Numbered from the stretch's first letter, positions 1 to 12,383 are shown. The stretch: 45,689 bases of DNA from Paenilisteria rustica (GCF_013820765.1 NZ_JABJVM010000024.1:1-45689); one strand, 5' to 3'. Numbers and translations: made by a program. The notes: generated from the letters alone by a model not told the origin.

Positions 1-52
1 CCAAAATACTAGCCCAACACTTTATCAAAGATTTTGACATCTCTGTAGGTTA

Positions 53-89
53 AGAAAAGGCACGAGCTATTGACTCCCTAGCTCGCACC
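53..89 (-). terminator. possible second terminator downstream of noc
   Basis: On the minus strand an 11-bp stem (two G-U pairs) with a 9-nt loop is followed by TTTTCTT. It lies beyond the more obvious noc terminator, so it may be a back-up or belong to a gene outside the window. The plus-strand side lacks a U run. Confidence 0.4.
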
Positions 90-121
90 TTGATATTTCA
101 CCCCAACAATTGACATAGAGC

Positions 122-158
122 CAAAAAAACAGAAATCCTCATTGGAAATCTGTTTTTC
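122..158 (-). terminator. Rho-independent terminator of noc
   Basis: Reading the minus strand, the AAACAGA and TCTGTTT arms pair around an inner CC/GG stem, with two mismatches, and are followed by seven T. It starts a few bases after the noc stop codon. Confidence 0.75.
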
Positions 159-164
159 GATCGC

Positions 165-1031
165 TTATTTGGTTTTTTGCTTTGGTATTTGAATCGTAAT
201 TTGATAGTACTCATCAGACTCTTCCTCTTCCATCTGTAAATCCATGCCGTTATCCTTTACCATCGTGATGGACTGCTTGATTGTGTTCACAGCAATTCGA
301 ACATCACGACTAATTGCTTGGCGCTTCGGTTTTGCTTTTTTAGGTTTTGGCTCGGCGGGAAGTAACGTCTGGATATGTTGCTCCGTCTCTTTCACATTCC
401 ACTTGTTCTCGATAATTTTCGCCAAAACATCAAGTTGCTTTTCTTCCGTCTCCAAAACGAGTAAGGACCGACCGTGACGCTCCGAGATTTGCTTGTCTAA
501 AACGGCTTGCTGGGCGGCTTCTGGCAACCTTAGCAAACGCAATTTATTAGCTATCGCGGACTGACTTTTACCAACACGTTGGGCTAATGCTTCTTGCGTC
601 ACTTCTTGCATGTCTAGCAAACTTTGATACGCTTTTGCTTCTTCAATTGGTGTTAACTCTTCACGTTGCAGATTTTCAATTAAGGCAATGGATGCTACTT
701 CATCATCTGTAAGATTTTGAACGATAGCAGGAATTGTGTCCCATTCCAATGAAGAAACAGCGCGGAATCGGCGTTCACCAGCGATAATCTCGAATTTTTC
801 GGGCTCATATTCACGCACAACAATTGGCTGAATGACGCCATGAATGCGGATTGTTCTGGCTAATTCTTCAATTTTTGACGCATCAAAGACAGTTCTAGGC
901 TGATAGCGATTCGGAATAATAGCTGCGACAGGAAGTTCCACGATTTGTTGCATGAATTCCTCCACGGTTTCTTCCGTTTCAATCTCAATATATTCCTTAT
1001 CTTTCTTTCCGAATAAGCGCGAAAAAGGCAT
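165..1031 (-). CDS. noc: nucleoid occlusion protein Noc (ParB family)
   Basis: Noc binds palindromic ATTTCCCGGGAAAT-type sites and the membrane and blocks division over the nucleoid. The start chosen is the ATG giving [11 protein letters not shown], which matches the amphipathic membrane-targeting N terminus of Noc. An upstream in-frame start would add 26 unlike residues. An AGAAGGG ribosome site lies 11 nt upstream. ParB-family features are visible: PNRYQPRT, then GERRFRA (ParB motif) and a helix-turn-helix around [18 protein letters not shown]. Two matching Noc-binding palindromes occur in this window (8098 and 26119), which supports Noc over Spo0J/ParB. It is the last gene of the mnmE-mnmG-rsmG-noc block and has a 169-bp gap before it, so it may have its own promoter; an extended -10 (TGCTAAAAT on the minus strand) lies in that gap. 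Confidence 0.92.
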   Translation of the reverse strand: MPFSRLFGKKDKEYIEIETEETVEEFMQQIVELPVAAIIPNRYQPRTVFDASKIEELARTIRIHGVIQPIVVREYEPEKFEIIAGERRFRAVSSLEWDTIPAIVQNLTDDEVASIALIENLQREELTPIEEAKAYQSLLDMQEVTQEALAQRVGKSQSAIANKLRLLRLPEAAQQAVLDKQISERHGRSLLVLETEEKQLDVLAKIIENKWNVKETEQHIQTLLPAEPKPKKAKPKRQAISRDVRIAVNTIKQSITMVKDNGMDLQMEEEESDEYYQITIQIPKQKTK

Positions 1032-1200
1032 TATCAAATCATCCCTTCTAATGTTTGTCGACAAACGCTCATCTCCGTCGTTAAAGTCTGCGCGCCAAGT
1101 TCGGCGCATTATCTACGAAAATCGGTTGTTCGATAGTTTGGAATTTCACTTTATCCACTCTGTCCATTTTAGCAGAAATTTGCTGATAAATATACGCTTT

Positions 1201-1917
1201 TCATTCAATTGGTTGTTTGTTTGGCGTACCAGCTTTGCGAGGATACTTATTTGGCGTCTCTTTTACTTTTTCAATCAAGTACAAATTACGTTCGCTTTCC
1301 TCGATTGGCAGTAGAAAATCATAATGATCTTTCACTTTCCCGCCGAGTGTTGCAATCGCTTTGGCACCAATTTTCAGTTCCTGTTCCGCTTGCATTCCCT
1401 TCATCGCTAGGAAAAAACCACCCTTTTTGACTAGTGGTAAACAAAGCTCGGTCAATACGCTCATCCTTGCTACGGCACGCGCTGTAACTAAATCAAAGCT
1501 CCCGCGGAACGCCTTATTTTGACCAAACTCTTCCGCTCGTGCATGATGAAAATGAACCTTATCCAATTTCAATTCAGCCGCAAGCGCGTCTAAAAAAGTG
1601 ATCCGTTTCTGCAAGGAATCCACAATCGTAACATCCAAATCAGGAAAACAAATTTTGATTGGAATACTTGGAAAACCTGCACCCGCACCAACATCACAAA
1701 CCGTTCCCACACCTTTAAAATCAACATAAAAAGTCGCAGTAATCGAGTCATAAAAATGCTTCAAATAAACCTCATCACGCTCTGTAATAGCCGTCAAATT
1801 CATTTTTTCATTCCATTCGACAAGCATCTTGAAATACAGATCGAATTGCGCCATTTGCGTATCGGATAACTCAATTCCTTTTTGCAATAATTGCTCTCTA
1901 AACTGTTCTGGATTCAC
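1201..1917 (-). CDS. rsmG: 16S rRNA (guanine-N7)-methyltransferase RsmG (GidB)
   Basis: RsmG methylates G527 (E. coli numbering) of 16S rRNA using S-adenosylmethionine; its loss causes low-level streptomycin resistance in several bacteria. The 238-residue length is normal. The SAM-binding glycine motif [17 protein letters not shown] and the following [12 protein letters not shown] acidic-loop segment are present, as is the N-terminal FYDSI region typical of GidB. The start is GTG at 1917, with a GAGGG ribosome site that overlaps the mnmG stop. The gap to mnmG is 9 bp, so the two genes are translated from one message. Order mnmE-mnmG-rsmG-noc is the classic Firmicute block. Confidence 0.95.
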   Translation of the reverse strand: MNPEQFREQLLQKGIELSDTQMAQFDLYFKMLVEWNEKMNLTAITERDEVYLKHFYDSITATFYVDFKGVGTVCDVGAGAGFPSIPIKICFPDLDVTIVDSLQKRITFLDALAAELKLDKVHFHHARAEEFGQNKAFRGSFDLVTARAVARMSVLTELCLPLVKKGGFFLAMKGMQAEQELKIGAKAIATLGGKVKDHYDFLLPIEESERNLYLIEKVKETPNKYPRKAGTPNKQPIE

Positions 1918-1926
1918 GTTTTTCCC

Positions 1927-3813
1927 TCACTTCGTTTTTGCGATTTTGCCTTGCTCAATATACACTAACAAGATGGAAATATCGGCGGGATTCACACCTG
2001 AAATACGGCTAGCCTGCGCGATCGAAAGCGGTTGGATTTTCTTCAATTTCTCCAGTGCCTCCGTTGCCAAACTGCCAATCGCATCATAATCGATGTTTTC
2101 CGGAATTTTTTTGCCTTCCATACGCTTCATTTTTTCCACTTGATTCAATGATTTCTCGATATAACCTTCATATTTAATCTGAATTTCAACCTGCTCCTCG
2201 ATATCTGCGGTTAGCGATGTTTCACGTGGAACAATCTCCATCAAAATATCATACGTAATCTCTGGACGTCTCAAGAAATCCGCCGCTAAAACGCCATCCT
2301 TGAGCTCCGTGCTACCCATATCGACCAACATTTTCTGTACAGCCGCAGTCGGTTTAATACGCGTCGTTTTCAATCGTTGTTTTTCAGCCTCAATAGCCTC
2401 ACGTTTCGCTACAAAACGGGCGTAACGTTCGTCGCTAATTAGACCAATTTCACGGCCAATCTCGGTCAAACGCAAATCCGCATTATCATGGCGTAACAAC
2501 AAGCGATACTCCGCGCGAGACGTCAACAAGCGATACGGCTCATCGGTTCCCTTCGTCACGAGATCATCAATGAGAACGCCGATATAACCTTGATCGCGTC
2601 CAAGCACAACTGGCTCTTTTCCAAAAGCACGGCGCGCCGCATTGATTCCAGCCATTAAACCTTGTCCAGCCGCCTCTTCATAACCACTTGTCCCGTTCAA
2701 TTGCCCCGCTGTATATAAATTCTCGATTCGTTTCGTTTCAAGCGACGGCCACAATTGCTCCGGCATCACCGCGTCATACTCAATCGCATAACCAACACGC
2801 ATCATTTCGACATTCTCAAGTCCAGGAATCGTCGACAACATCTCACGCTGCACATCCTCTGGCAAACTCGTCGACAAACCTTGCACGTAAACCTCTTCCG
2901 TATTGCGACCCTCAGGCTCTAGGAAAATTTGATGGCGCGGCTTATCGCTAAAACGCACAATCTTATCCTCAATCGACGGACAATAACGCGCACCCGTCCC
3001 TTTTTTAGTCGCAGTAAACATCGGCGAACGATGCAAATTTTTCTCAATAATTTGGTGTGTCGCCTCATTTGTATACGTCAACCAACACGGCAACTGATCC
3101 ATAATGAAATCCACCGTCTCATAACTAAAGGCACGCGGAACATCGTCACCAGGCTGTTCTTCCGTCTGCGAATAATCGATGGAACTCGACTTCACACGCG
3201 GTGGTGTCCCCGTTTTAAAACGACGCAACTCAAAACCTAGCTCCTCCAAGTGCTCCGAAAGCTTGATCGATGGCTGCTGATTGTTCGGACCACTAGAATA
3301 ACGCAGTTCACCAACAATAATCTCACCACGTGAAAATGTCCCCGTTGTCAGCACGACCGTTTTAGCATAATAAATCGCACCGCTGTTCGTGATAACGCCT
3401 TTACAAACACCATCTTCTATAACTAACCGATCCACCAAACCCTGGCGTAGCGTGATATTTTCCTCTTTTTCAATCGTGTGCTTCATTTCGTGTTGATAAT
3501 CCCACTTATCCGATTGCGCACGCAAAGCACGAACGGCAGGGCCTTTTCCAGTGTTAAGCATCCGCATTTGAATATGCGTTTTATCCGTATTTCGACCCAT
3601 TTCACCGCCGAGCGCATCGATTTCGCGCACAACGACACCTTTTGCAGGTCCGCCAACAGAAGGATTACACGGCATGAACGCCACCATATCTAAATTAATC
3701 GTCAACATCAATGTTTTCGCGCCAATTCGACCACTCGCAAGGCCCGCTTCCACGCCCGCATGTCCCGCACCGACCACGATTACATCATAATGTCCCGCAT
3801 CATAAGTTTGCAT
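1927..3813 (-). CDS. mnmG: tRNA uridine 5-carboxymethylaminomethyl modification enzyme MnmG (GidA)
   Basis: MnmG is the FAD- and NADH-dependent partner of MnmE. The complex adds a (carboxymethyl)aminomethyl group to C5 of the wobble uridine of certain tRNAs. The protein is 628 residues, full length. It begins with the dinucleotide-binding motif [10 protein letters not shown] (residues 15-24) and carries the conserved CNPSVGG and [14 protein letters not shown] segments and a helical C-terminal domain for MnmE/tRNA binding. It sits 11 bp after mnmE on the same strand. A near-perfect parS site is embedded near its 3' end (2218-2233, encoding VPRETS). The start is ATG; an in-frame TGA two codons upstream rules out a longer N terminus. 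Confidence 0.96.
   Translation of the reverse strand: MQTYDAGHYDVIVVGAGHAGVEAGLASGRIGAKTLMLTINLDMVAFMPCNPSVGGPAKGVVVREIDALGGEMGRNTDKTHIQMRMLNTGKGPAVRALRAQSDKWDYQHEMKHTIEKEENITLRQGLVDRLVIEDGVCKGVITNSGAIYYAKTVVLTTGTFSRGEIIVGELRYSSGPNNQQPSIKLSEHLEELGFELRRFKTGTPPRVKSSSIDYSQTEEQPGDDVPRAFSYETVDFIMDQLPCWLTYTNEATHQIIEKNLHRSPMFTATKKGTGARYCPSIEDKIVRFSDKPRHQIFLEPEGRNTEEVYVQGLSTSLPEDVQREMLSTIPGLENVEMMRVGYAIEYDAVMPEQLWPSLETKRIENLYTAGQLNGTSGYEEAAGQGLMAGINAARRAFGKEPVVLGRDQGYIGVLIDDLVTKGTDEPYRLLTSRAEYRLLLRHDNADLRLTEIGREIGLISDERYARFVAKREAIEAEKQRLKTTRIKPTAAVQKMLVDMGSTELKDGVLAADFLRRPEITYDILMEIVPRETSLTADIEEQVEIQIKYEGYIEKSLNQVEKMKRMEGKKIPENIDYDAIGSLATEALEKLKKIQPLSIAQASRISGVNPADISILLVYIEQGKIAKTK
2218..2233. promoter_or_regulatory. 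parS-like site inside mnmG
   Basis: The sequence matches TGTTTCACGTGAAACA at 15 of 16 positions (GGAACA instead of GAAACA on one arm). It encodes Pro-Arg-Glu-Thr-Ser of MnmG on the minus strand. ParB/Spo0J sites inside coding sequence near the origin are known in Firmicutes. Binding here is inferred. Confidence 0.75.
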
Positions 3814-3824
3814 ATTTCAACACA

Positions 3825-5204
3825 TCACTTTCCTAAACAAAATTGGTTAAATAGCTGATCGAGCAATTCATCTTGCACCGACTCACCGATAATTTCTCCG
3901 AGTAAATCCCAAGCCCGCGTCATGTCAATCTGAACGATATCCACTGGCATTCCGGCATCCACGCCATCAATAACCGCCTCAATTGCCCCAATCGCCTCAT
4001 GTAAAAGCGCAATATGACGCGCATTCGAAACATATGTCGCGTCCCCAGCATCAATTTCTCCCGCGAAAAATAAATCCCGAATCGCGATTTCAAGTTGCGC
4101 CAACCCCGCATCATTTACAAGCGACGTCTCGACCACAGGATTATCCCCAGCAAGCTCCCGAACCCGCGCCACATCAATCTTCTGCGCTAAATCCGTCTTA
4201 TTCAAAACGACTACAAAATTATGTCCCGCGACCGCCTCAAACAACGCCTCATCTTCCACACTCAGCGGCTCATTTTGATTCAACACCAACAAAATAAAAT
4301 CCGCATCCTGCAAAGCTTTACGCGACCGTTCCACGCCAATTTTTTCAACAATATCTTCCGTCTCGCGAATACCCGCTGTATCAATCAGGCGAAGCGGCAC
4401 GCCACGAACATTCACATACTCCTCAATAATATCCCGCGTCGTACCCGCAATATCCGTCACGATCGCCTTTTCCTCCTGAATCAACTGGTTCAAAAGCGAT
4501 GATTTCCCAACATTCGGCCGACCAATAATCGCCGTCGCCAGTCCCTCACGCAAAATCTTGCCCTGTTGCGCCGTCAACAATAACTGCTCCACCGAAGCCC
4601 GCACCAATTGCGCCTTCTCCACCAACATCCGCTGCGTCATCTCTTCCACATCGTCATATTCCGGATAATCTATGTTCACTTCGACCTGCGCCAAAGCATC
4701 TAAAATTTCCTGTCTTAAATTACGAATTAAGCGCGACAAACTACCGTCCATTTGCTGTAGCGCAACACCCATCGCACGGTCCGTTTTCGCCCGAATCAAG
4801 TCCATCACGGCTTCCGCTTGCGACAAATCAATCCGCCCATTCAAAAACGCCCGTTTCGTAAATTCACCAGGTTCCGCCAATTTTGCCCCATTTCGAAGCA
4901 ATAATTGCAACACCCGATTTACCGAAACTATCCCGCCATGCGCATTAATCTCGACCACATCTTCCCGAGTAAACGTCCGCGGCGCACGCATGACCGTTGC
5001 CATGACCTCCTCAACCGTCTCCTTCGTGCTTGGATCCACAATATGACCATAATGAATCGTGTGACTCTCGACCGCGCTAAGCGATTTTTGCGCACAAAAA
5101 ATGCGATCCGCTATCTGAATCGCCTCATCACCGCTCAAACGAATAATAGCAATGGCTCCCTCGCCCGGCGGTGTTGAGATCGCAGCAATTGTATCAAATT
5201 CCAT
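3825..5204 (-). CDS. mnmE: tRNA modification GTPase MnmE (TrmE/ThdF)
   Basis: MnmE is the K+-activated GTPase partner of MnmG in wobble-uridine modification of tRNA. At 459 residues it is full length. The N-terminal tetrahydrofolate-binding domain (residues 1-118) is followed by a helical domain split by the G domain. The P loop is GRPNVGKSS (228-236), with DIAGTTRD and DTAG switch motifs and an NKTD specificity motif. The C terminus ends in FCLGK, the conserved cysteine loop. The start at 5204 has an AAGGTGAGG ribosome site. It is the first gene of the mnmE-mnmG-rsmG unit. The 313-bp upstream gap holds a DnaA-box cluster and the gyrA terminator. Confidence 0.97.
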   Translation of the reverse strand: MEFDTIAAISTPPGEGAIAIIRLSGDEAIQIADRIFCAQKSLSAVESHTIHYGHIVDPSTKETVEEVMATVMRAPRTFTREDVVEINAHGGIVSVNRVLQLLLRNGAKLAEPGEFTKRAFLNGRIDLSQAEAVMDLIRAKTDRAMGVALQQMDGSLSRLIRNLRQEILDALAQVEVNIDYPEYDDVEEMTQRMLVEKAQLVRASVEQLLLTAQQGKILREGLATAIIGRPNVGKSSLLNQLIQEEKAIVTDIAGTTRDIIEEYVNVRGVPLRLIDTAGIRETEDIVEKIGVERSRKALQDADFILLVLNQNEPLSVEDEALFEAVAGHNFVVVLNKTDLAQKIDVARVRELAGDNPVVETSLVNDAGLAQLEIAIRDLFFAGEIDAGDATYVSNARHIALLHEAIGAIEAVIDGVDAGMPVDIVQIDMTRAWDLLGEIIGESVQDELLDQLFNQFCLGK

Positions 5205-5346
5205 TCTTTACCCTCACCTTTCTAGGAAAAATCAGCTCACAAAGAAGCACGATCTCCTAATCGAATAAATTTTGGCACATGACCTGTGCATATCATCAAC
5301 ATTTGCTCCGCTTTCACCAAAGCTAATAATGATTGGTTTTATATAG

Positions 5347-5469
5347 TTATCCGAAAAAAGTTATCCACATATCCAGATTTTTAAGATTTTAAAAATATCC
5401 TACCCCTTATTTTAACTTATCCACATGTGAATAACAATAGTTTTGGATTAATTTCTGAAGTTATCCACA
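5347..5469. promoter_or_regulatory. DnaA-box cluster between gyrA and mnmE
   Basis: Three perfect TTATCCACA boxes (5361-5369, 5417-5425, 5461-5469) lie on the plus strand. A one-mismatch box in reverse orientation (5426-5434) is directly joined to the second, making an 18-bp near-palindrome. A weak box is at 5347-5355. The cluster sits in the mnmE upstream region, 11 kb from the main origin, and could act as a DnaA reservoir or control mnmE transcription. The rest of the 5205-5517 gap holds AT-rich DNA and the gyrA terminator. Confidence 0.8.
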
Positions 5470-5472
5470 CAA

Positions 5473-5509
5473 CAAAAAAAGCAATAAGCTCAGAATCAAA
5501 CTTATTGCT
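5473..5509 (-). terminator. Rho-independent terminator of gyrA
   Basis: On the minus strand AGCAATAAG and CTTATTGCT form a perfect 9-bp stem followed by seven T. It starts about 9 nt after the gyrA stop codon. Confidence 0.9.
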
Positions 5510-5517
5510 CCCATTTA

Positions 5518-8046
5518 CTATTCTTCAGTTCCATCCGTTTCGGTATTTTCTATTGGTGCTTCTTCGGCAGGAGTAACTTCATTTTCGGATACTTCTTCAT
5601 CCACGAATTCTTCCTCTTCTTCTTTCGGCACTTTTGCAACGGTCGCTACAAATTCATCATCATCCAGACGAATCAGTTTCACACCCATCGCGCTACGGCC
5701 AGTCTGAGAAATATCGCCAACGGAGAACCTAATCAGAACGCCGCCGATAGTCATCAGCATCAAGTCTTCCTCACCAGTGACGGTTTTCAGAGCGACAAGA
5801 TTTCCGTTTTTCTCCGTGATGTTGATGGTTTTAACACCCATACCACCGCGATTACGAAGTGGATACTGTGCAGCGAGCGTTTGCTTTCCATAACCATTCT
5901 CCGTCACGACAAGCACTTTCTCGTCGTCTTCAAGGATTTCCATGCCGACAACCTCATCATCTTCACGAAGGCGAATACCACGCACACCAGCCGCTGTACG
6001 ACCCATGACACGAATATCAGTCTCCTCGAAGTAAATCGATTGGCCGAATTTCGTTCCGATGATGATTTTTTTGCTACCATCTGTCATTTGAACAGAGATC
6101 AATTCATCATTTTCACGAAGTTCCACAGCTCGCAAACCACTTTGACGAATCTTCGCGAATTGTGTCAACGTACTACGCTTCACGACGCCAAGTTTCGTTG
6201 TAAAGAACAGATACTGATCATCCGTAAAGTCGCGCAGGTTAATCACGGCATTTACTTTTTCCTGGCTCTCGATGCCAAGCAAGTTGATAATCGGAATCCC
6301 TTTCGCAGTACGGCTATATTCAGGAATTTCATACCCTTTCGCGCGGTAAACTTTCCCTGTATTCGTAAAGAATAGCAACGTATCATGCGTACTCGTAGCT
6401 ACAAGATGCTCCACGAAATCATCTTCATGCGTGCCCATTCCTTGCACACCACGGCCACCACGGCGCTGACTACGATAAGTCGAAAGCGGCAGACGCTTGA
6501 TATAGCCTTTATTCGTAAGCGTAATCGCGACTTCTTCTTCAGGAATTAGATCCTCATCTTCCAAACTTACCAAATCACCCGCCAAAATTTCCGTACGGCG
6601 TTTGTCCGCATACTTCTCTTTAATCTCCGTCAATTCTTCACGGATAATTTCTAAAATACGCTCATCATCGCCTAAAATCGCTTTTAAGTCTGTAATCAGA
6701 GCCATCAAGCTATTAAACTCATCCTCAATTTTATCGCGTTCCAAACCAGTTAAACGTTGCAAACGCATATCCAAAATCGCTTGAGCTTGTTTATCAGAAA
6801 GGCTAAATTGTGTCATCAGACCTTCTTTGGCAATATCTGCCGTTTTTGAAGCCCGAATCAATTTTATAACCGCATCAATGTTATCAAGGGCAATTCGCAA
6901 ACCTTCTAGAATGTGCGCGCGAGCCTCCGCTTTACGCAGCTCAAATTCCGTACGGCGACGAATAACGATTTTTTGATGCTCTAAATAATGGTATAAAATC
7001 TCTTTCAAATTTAACACTTTTGGATGGTTCGCAACAAGTGCCAACATATTAATCCCAAAAGTCGTTTGGAGAGCTGTCATTTTATACAAGTTATTAATAA
7101 TAACGCTGGCACTAACATCACGACGAACCTCAATGACCATACGCATACCTGTACGGTCAGACTCATCATTGGCAGACGTAATACCATCAATTTTCTTCTC
7201 ACGAGCAAGCTCAGCAATGCGCTCAAGTAGACGCGCCTTATTGACTTGATACGGCAACTCCGTAATAACGATTGTCTCTTTACCATTACTCTTCGTTTCA
7301 ATCTCCACACGAGCACGAAGCGTGATCGAACCACGACCCGTTTCATAAGCACGACGAATTCCAGAACGACCCATAATCATCCCAGCAGTAGGGAAATCAG
7401 GACCAGGAATATACTCCATCAACTCACGAATCTCGATATCAGGATTGTTACTCAGCGCAAGCACACCGTCAATCACCTCACCAAGATGATGCGTTGGAAT
7501 ATTTGTCGCCATCCCAACCGCAATCCCAGACGAACCATTGACAAGCAAGTTAGGAAAACGCGCTGGCAAAATATTAGGCTCCCGCTCCGAACCGTCATAG
7601 TTATCAACATAATCAATCGTATCTTTATTAATATCACGCAAAAGCTCCATCGAAATTTTGGACATTCTGGCTTCCGTATAACGCATCGCAGCCGCCATAT
7701 CCCCATCGACCGAACCAAAGTTACCGTGCCCATCAACGAGCATATTCCGATAACTAAAATCTTGCGCCATCCGAACCATCGTGAAATAAACCGCCGTATC
7801 ACCATGCGGATGATACTTACCGATAACTTCGCCGACAATACGCGCCGACTTCTTATAAGCCTTATCAGACGTCATACCAAGATCATTCATCGCATACAAA
7901 ATACGACGATGCACAGGTTTCAAGCCATCTCTAACATCTGGAAGAGCCCGAGCCACAATAACACTCATCGCATAATCTAAGAAAGAAGTACGCATCTCTT
8001 TATTCAAATTGATTTCCGTCACTCTTGACTCTGGTGTTTCTGACAT
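5518..8046 (-). CDS. gyrA: DNA gyrase subunit A
   Basis: GyrA is the DNA-breaking subunit of gyrase, which adds negative supercoils. The protein is 842 residues. The winged-helix catalytic region has AAMRYTEAR with the active Tyr123, and the GyrA box QRRGGRG that marks gyrase rather than topoisomerase IV lies in the C-terminal beta-pinwheel. The last ~35 residues are strongly acidic. In the quinolone-determining region, residue 84 is Thr and residue 88 is Phe ([10 protein letters not shown]); most bacteria have Ser and an acidic residue at these places. It lies downstream of gyrB, but a 327-bp gap with a Noc-type palindrome and a 193-bp repeat separates them. A strong AGGAGG-like site precedes the ATG. 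Confidence 0.97.
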   Translation of the reverse strand: MSETPESRVTEINLNKEMRTSFLDYAMSVIVARALPDVRDGLKPVHRRILYAMNDLGMTSDKAYKKSARIVGEVIGKYHPHGDTAVYFTMVRMAQDFSYRNMLVDGHGNFGSVDGDMAAAMRYTEARMSKISMELLRDINKDTIDYVDNYDGSEREPNILPARFPNLLVNGSSGIAVGMATNIPTHHLGEVIDGVLALSNNPDIEIRELMEYIPGPDFPTAGMIMGRSGIRRAYETGRGSITLRARVEIETKSNGKETIVITELPYQVNKARLLERIAELAREKKIDGITSANDESDRTGMRMVIEVRRDVSASVIINNLYKMTALQTTFGINMLALVANHPKVLNLKEILYHYLEHQKIVIRRRTEFELRKAEARAHILEGLRIALDNIDAVIKLIRASKTADIAKEGLMTQFSLSDKQAQAILDMRLQRLTGLERDKIEDEFNSLMALITDLKAILGDDERILEIIREELTEIKEKYADKRRTEILAGDLVSLEDEDLIPEEEVAITLTNKGYIKRLPLSTYRSQRRGGRGVQGMGTHEDDFVEHLVATSTHDTLLFFTNTGKVYRAKGYEIPEYSRTAKGIPIINLLGIESQEKVNAVINLRDFTDDQYLFFTTKLGVVKRSTLTQFAKIRQSGLRAVELRENDELISVQMTDGSKKIIIGTKFGQSIYFEETDIRVMGRTAAGVRGIRLREDDEVVGMEILEDDEKVLVVTENGYGKQTLAAQYPLRNRGGMGVKTINITEKNGNLVALKTVTGEEDLMLMTIGGVLIRFSVGDISQTGRSAMGVKLIRLDDDEFVATVAKVPKEEEEEFVDEEVSENEVTPAEEAPIENTETDGTEE

Positions 8047-8097
8047 TTTTCAAGAAACCTCCTTCAAATTACAACACATATGATATGTATCTCCCAG

Positions 8098-8117
8098 AAT
8101 ATTTCCCGGGAAATATT
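8098..8117. promoter_or_regulatory. Noc-binding site (NBS), perfect palindrome
   Basis: AATATTTCCCGGGAAATATT is a perfect 20-bp palindrome that contains the known Noc consensus ATTTCCCGGGAAAT at 8101-8114. It lies 51 bp upstream of the gyrA start. Noc itself is encoded at 165-1031. Confidence 0.85.
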
Positions 8118-8176
8118 ATTATTTATTAAATCTTTAATCCCTTGATCTTGCAGTTTCCCGACTTGAAATGGGAAAC

Positions 8177-8369
8177 CTCAGCGCGCCAGCAAATGCTTAA
8201 TTCCTAGGCAAAAGCGAGTACCGAAACGGAGCGTACGACTTGTACATCAACTGAAAACAGGGAGGGAGTCTTACCCCCGACCATGTGAGAAGTTATGCGA
8301 AGCGTAGCGTAGAAGAGTATCGGAACGGAACTTTTAACGACGGAAGTGAGCGTTTGCTGGTGCGCTGAG
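8177..8369. repeat. structured repeat, copy 1 (gyrB-gyrA gap)
   Basis: The ends (8177-8196 and 8350-8369) are 20-nt inverted arms that pair at every position if G-U is allowed. The body 8173-8339 is closely similar to the reverse complement of 23392-23557 over about 166 bp, including the stretch around CCGACCATGTGAGAAGTTAT and the run CAGGGAGGGAGT. An inner small hairpin TGCG-AAG-CGTA is also kept in the other copy. It abuts the gyrB stop codon. I do not recognise the family; a structured RNA or a MITE-like element are both possible. Confidence 0.8.
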
Positions 8370-8373
8370 AGAC

Positions 8374-10314
<1,941 letters not shown>

Positions 10315-10363
10315 CTAATATCCACCGCGCTTTCTTATCCGTTTACAAAACTATATTTTGATA

Positions 10364-11476
10364 CTATTTCTTCGTTACCGTGCCTTTTTCCACCCAAAAT
10401 GTCGTCGCATCATTCAGCGTTGCATGGTCAATGCCGTCGATACTTGTCGTCGTCACAAACGTCTGCACCTTGCCTTGAATCGCAGCCAACAAATGGGATT
10501 GCCTGAAATCATCCAACTCACTGAGCACATCGTCCAGCAATAAAACCGGATATTCGCCCGTTTCCTCAAAAATCAAATCAATTTCTGCAAGTTTCACAGA
10601 AAGCGCTGTCGTCCGCTGCTGGCCTTGTGAGCCGAACACCTGTACATTTTGATCATTGACATAAAAGAAGAGATCATCTCGATGTGGGCCAATTAGCGTA
10701 ACACCTCGATCGATTTCTCTTTGAGCGATTGATTCCATTTTCTTATATAAATTCGCTTGCCACTGCGCCGCATCTGAACCCTCAAGCTCAACAGACGGCT
10801 TATATTCTAATTTCAAATGCTCCAACTCGCGTGAAATCTCAAAATGGATTGGAACCGCGAATTGCTCCAACCTTTCGATAAAATCCGCCCGGCGCTTCGT
10901 TAATTTCACCGCAACCTCGATAAACTGTTCGGTTAAAATTTGCCACATCGTTGGATCGTGTTTGCGCTTGATCTGCGCTTGCTTTAAAAAATGATTGCGT
11001 TGTTGCAAAATGCGTTGATACTGACTCAAATCATGCAAGTAAACCGGCTGCATTTGGCCGATTTCCATGTTGATAAAGCGTCTTCTCACGCCCGGCGCGC
11101 CTTTTACGAGTGATAAATCCTCTGGGGCAAACATGACGACATTCAAATTCCCGACATATTGGCTTAGCTTCTTCTGTTCTAAATGGTTAACCTTAGCTTT
11201 CTTGCCTTTTTGTGTCAGCGTTAGCTCTAGTGGAACTGATTGCCCATGTTTTTCGACGCGACCTTCAATTTTTGCAGATTCGGCGTCCCAACTGATGAAA
11301 TCCTTATCATTCGTCGTCCGATGTGATTTCGCAACTGCGAGTAATAAAATTGCTTCCAAAAGATTCGTCTTACCTTGCGCATTCTCGCCTAAAAAAACGT
11401 TGACCTTGTTATCAAATGTCAGTTCCTGTTCTTTATAGTTGCGAAACTGGCGCAATACTAGATTCTCTAAATGCAT
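10364..11476 (-). CDS. recF: DNA replication and repair protein RecF
   Basis: RecF is an SMC/ABC-like ATPase that loads RecA with RecO and RecR at gapped DNA. The start chosen gives [14 protein letters not shown], 370 residues, the normal RecF N terminus; a longer reading frame would add 18 basic residues with no homology. An AGAAGG site lies 10 nt upstream. Walker A is GENAQGKTN (residues 30-38), and the signature [17 protein letters not shown] and Walker [12 protein letters not shown] are in the C-terminal half. It lies 22 bp after yaaA and before gyrB, the conserved order. Confidence 0.96.
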   Translation of the reverse strand: MHLENLVLRQFRNYKEQELTFDNKVNVFLGENAQGKTNLLEAILLLAVAKSHRTTNDKDFISWDAESAKIEGRVEKHGQSVPLELTLTQKGKKAKVNHLEQKKLSQYVGNLNVVMFAPEDLSLVKGAPGVRRRFINMEIGQMQPVYLHDLSQYQRILQQRNHFLKQAQIKRKHDPTMWQILTEQFIEVAVKLTKRRADFIERLEQFAVPIHFEISRELEHLKLEYKPSVELEGSDAAQWQANLYKKMESIAQREIDRGVTLIGPHRDDLFFYVNDQNVQVFGSQGQQRTTALSVKLAEIDLIFEETGEYPVLLLDDVLSELDDFRQSHLLAAIQGKVQTFVTTTSIDGIDHATLNDATTFWVEKGTVTKK

Positions 11477-11498
11477 ATAATCCCTTAACCTTCTTTGA

Positions 11499-11717
11499 TC
11501 AGCCTTGTTGGATCTGGATTTTACCCTCACCAGGAACTAAGACTACATCACCGTTTCGTAACTTACGACCGCGACGATTATCTTCTTCTCCGTTTATATA
11601 CACCATGTTTTCACTTAAAAAAGCTTTCGCCATGCCGCCGCTCGAGATAACATCCATCATTTGAAGCAGTTGCCCAAGTGTAATATATTCGGTATTAATT
11701 TTAATACTTTCCGCCAT
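11499..11717 (-). CDS. yaaA: S4-domain RNA-binding protein YaaA (RlbA)
   Basis: This is the small S4-like protein found between dnaN and recF in many Firmicutes; it is thought to bind RNA or ribosomes, but its exact role is not settled. The 72-residue product contains [22 protein letters not shown] and [21 protein letters not shown], the S4 fold hallmark. The ATG at 11717 is preferred; a TTG five codons upstream is also open and cannot be excluded, since neither has a strong ribosome site. A sigma-A-type promoter lies just upstream (11755-11783), so yaaA appears to start the yaaA-recF-gyrB unit. Confidence 0.88.
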   Translation of the reverse strand: MAESIKINTEYITLGQLLQMMDVISSGGMAKAFLSENMVYINGEEDNRRGRKLRNGDVVLVPGEGKIQIQQG

Positions 11718-11754
11718 TTTTTTCACGTCCAATCTTAATAAGCCCTATTCCTCT

Positions 11755-11783
11755 ATTTTACTAGAAAATCAGCCAGAATACAA
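11755..11783 (-). promoter_or_regulatory. sigma-A promoter for yaaA-recF-gyrB
   Basis: On the minus strand TTGTAT (11778-11783) and TAAAAT (11755-11760) are separated by 17 bp. The site is 38 bp before the yaaA start. Confidence 0.6.
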
Positions 11784-11840
11784 CGAAATTATTTATATAT
11801 GCGTTTTTTAGCCAATTTTAATAAAACTAATAGGGGGATA

Positions 11841-12335
11841 TTATTTTGGTTTATAAATAAATATGGGGCTTCTCAGCGGGTTTTTGTTCTTAAAGCACAA
11901 AACTTCACGATTTTCTTTTTTCCATCCGGCGTCTTTAAATCCAATCGATACAAACAGATTTTTCGCGACCGTGTCCTCTGTGGAAACAGCAACTTTCACT
12001 TCAATGCTCTCCGGATTTTTCACAAATACAAAATCAACCAATTGTTCCAAAGCGCGGCGACCTAAACCTTGATGTTGGTAATCTTTATCTATCACAAAAC
12101 CCGAAATCCAATGATTATCCTTCGATTCATCCTCAAACGTATACAAAATAAAGCCGACTAATTCCTTCTCTGAGTATATGCCATATGGGTTGTAAACCAG
12201 CTTCGAATCCTCTGGCTCACCAGCGATGCGCATCAACGAATCAGCAACAGAGTCAACAAATGGCTTCTGCTCACGAAAAACGCTTATTTCTGAAGCCTTT
12301 TCCCACATATCCAGAGGTAATTTTCTAATAATCAT
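11841..12335 (-). CDS. GNAT family N-acetyltransferase
   Basis: The 164-residue protein has the GNAT acetyl-CoA motif A in ISGFVIDKDYQHQGLGRRAL, where QHQGLG is the Q/R-x-x-G-x-G/A loop. A later segment, NLFVSIGFKD, is motif B. It resembles the spermine/spermidine-type acetyltransferase group in its general layout, but I cannot name the substrate. It lies between the MATE transporter and yaaA on the minus strand, 48 bp after the MATE stop. The core order dnaN-MATE-yaaA is as I recall it for Listeria, and the GNAT gene looks like an addition at this place. The start ATG is followed by MIIRKL. Confidence 0.85.
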   Translation of the reverse strand: MIIRKLPLDMWEKASEISVFREQKPFVDSVADSLMRIAGEPEDSKLVYNPYGIYSEKELVGFILYTFEDESKDNHWISGFVIDKDYQHQGLGRRALEQLVDFVFVKNPESIEVKVAVSTEDTVAKNLFVSIGFKDAGWKKENREVLCFKNKNPLRSPIFIYKPK

Positions 12336-12383
12336 CTATCTTACTCCTTTATTTTCACTTTCTATTCCTTACTCCCCATTCTA

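Noticed and set aside
7246-7980. long plus-strand frame of 244 codons opposite gyrA
   Set aside because: It is a shadow of gyrA: His/Arg/Thr/Ile-rich composition and no ribosome site.
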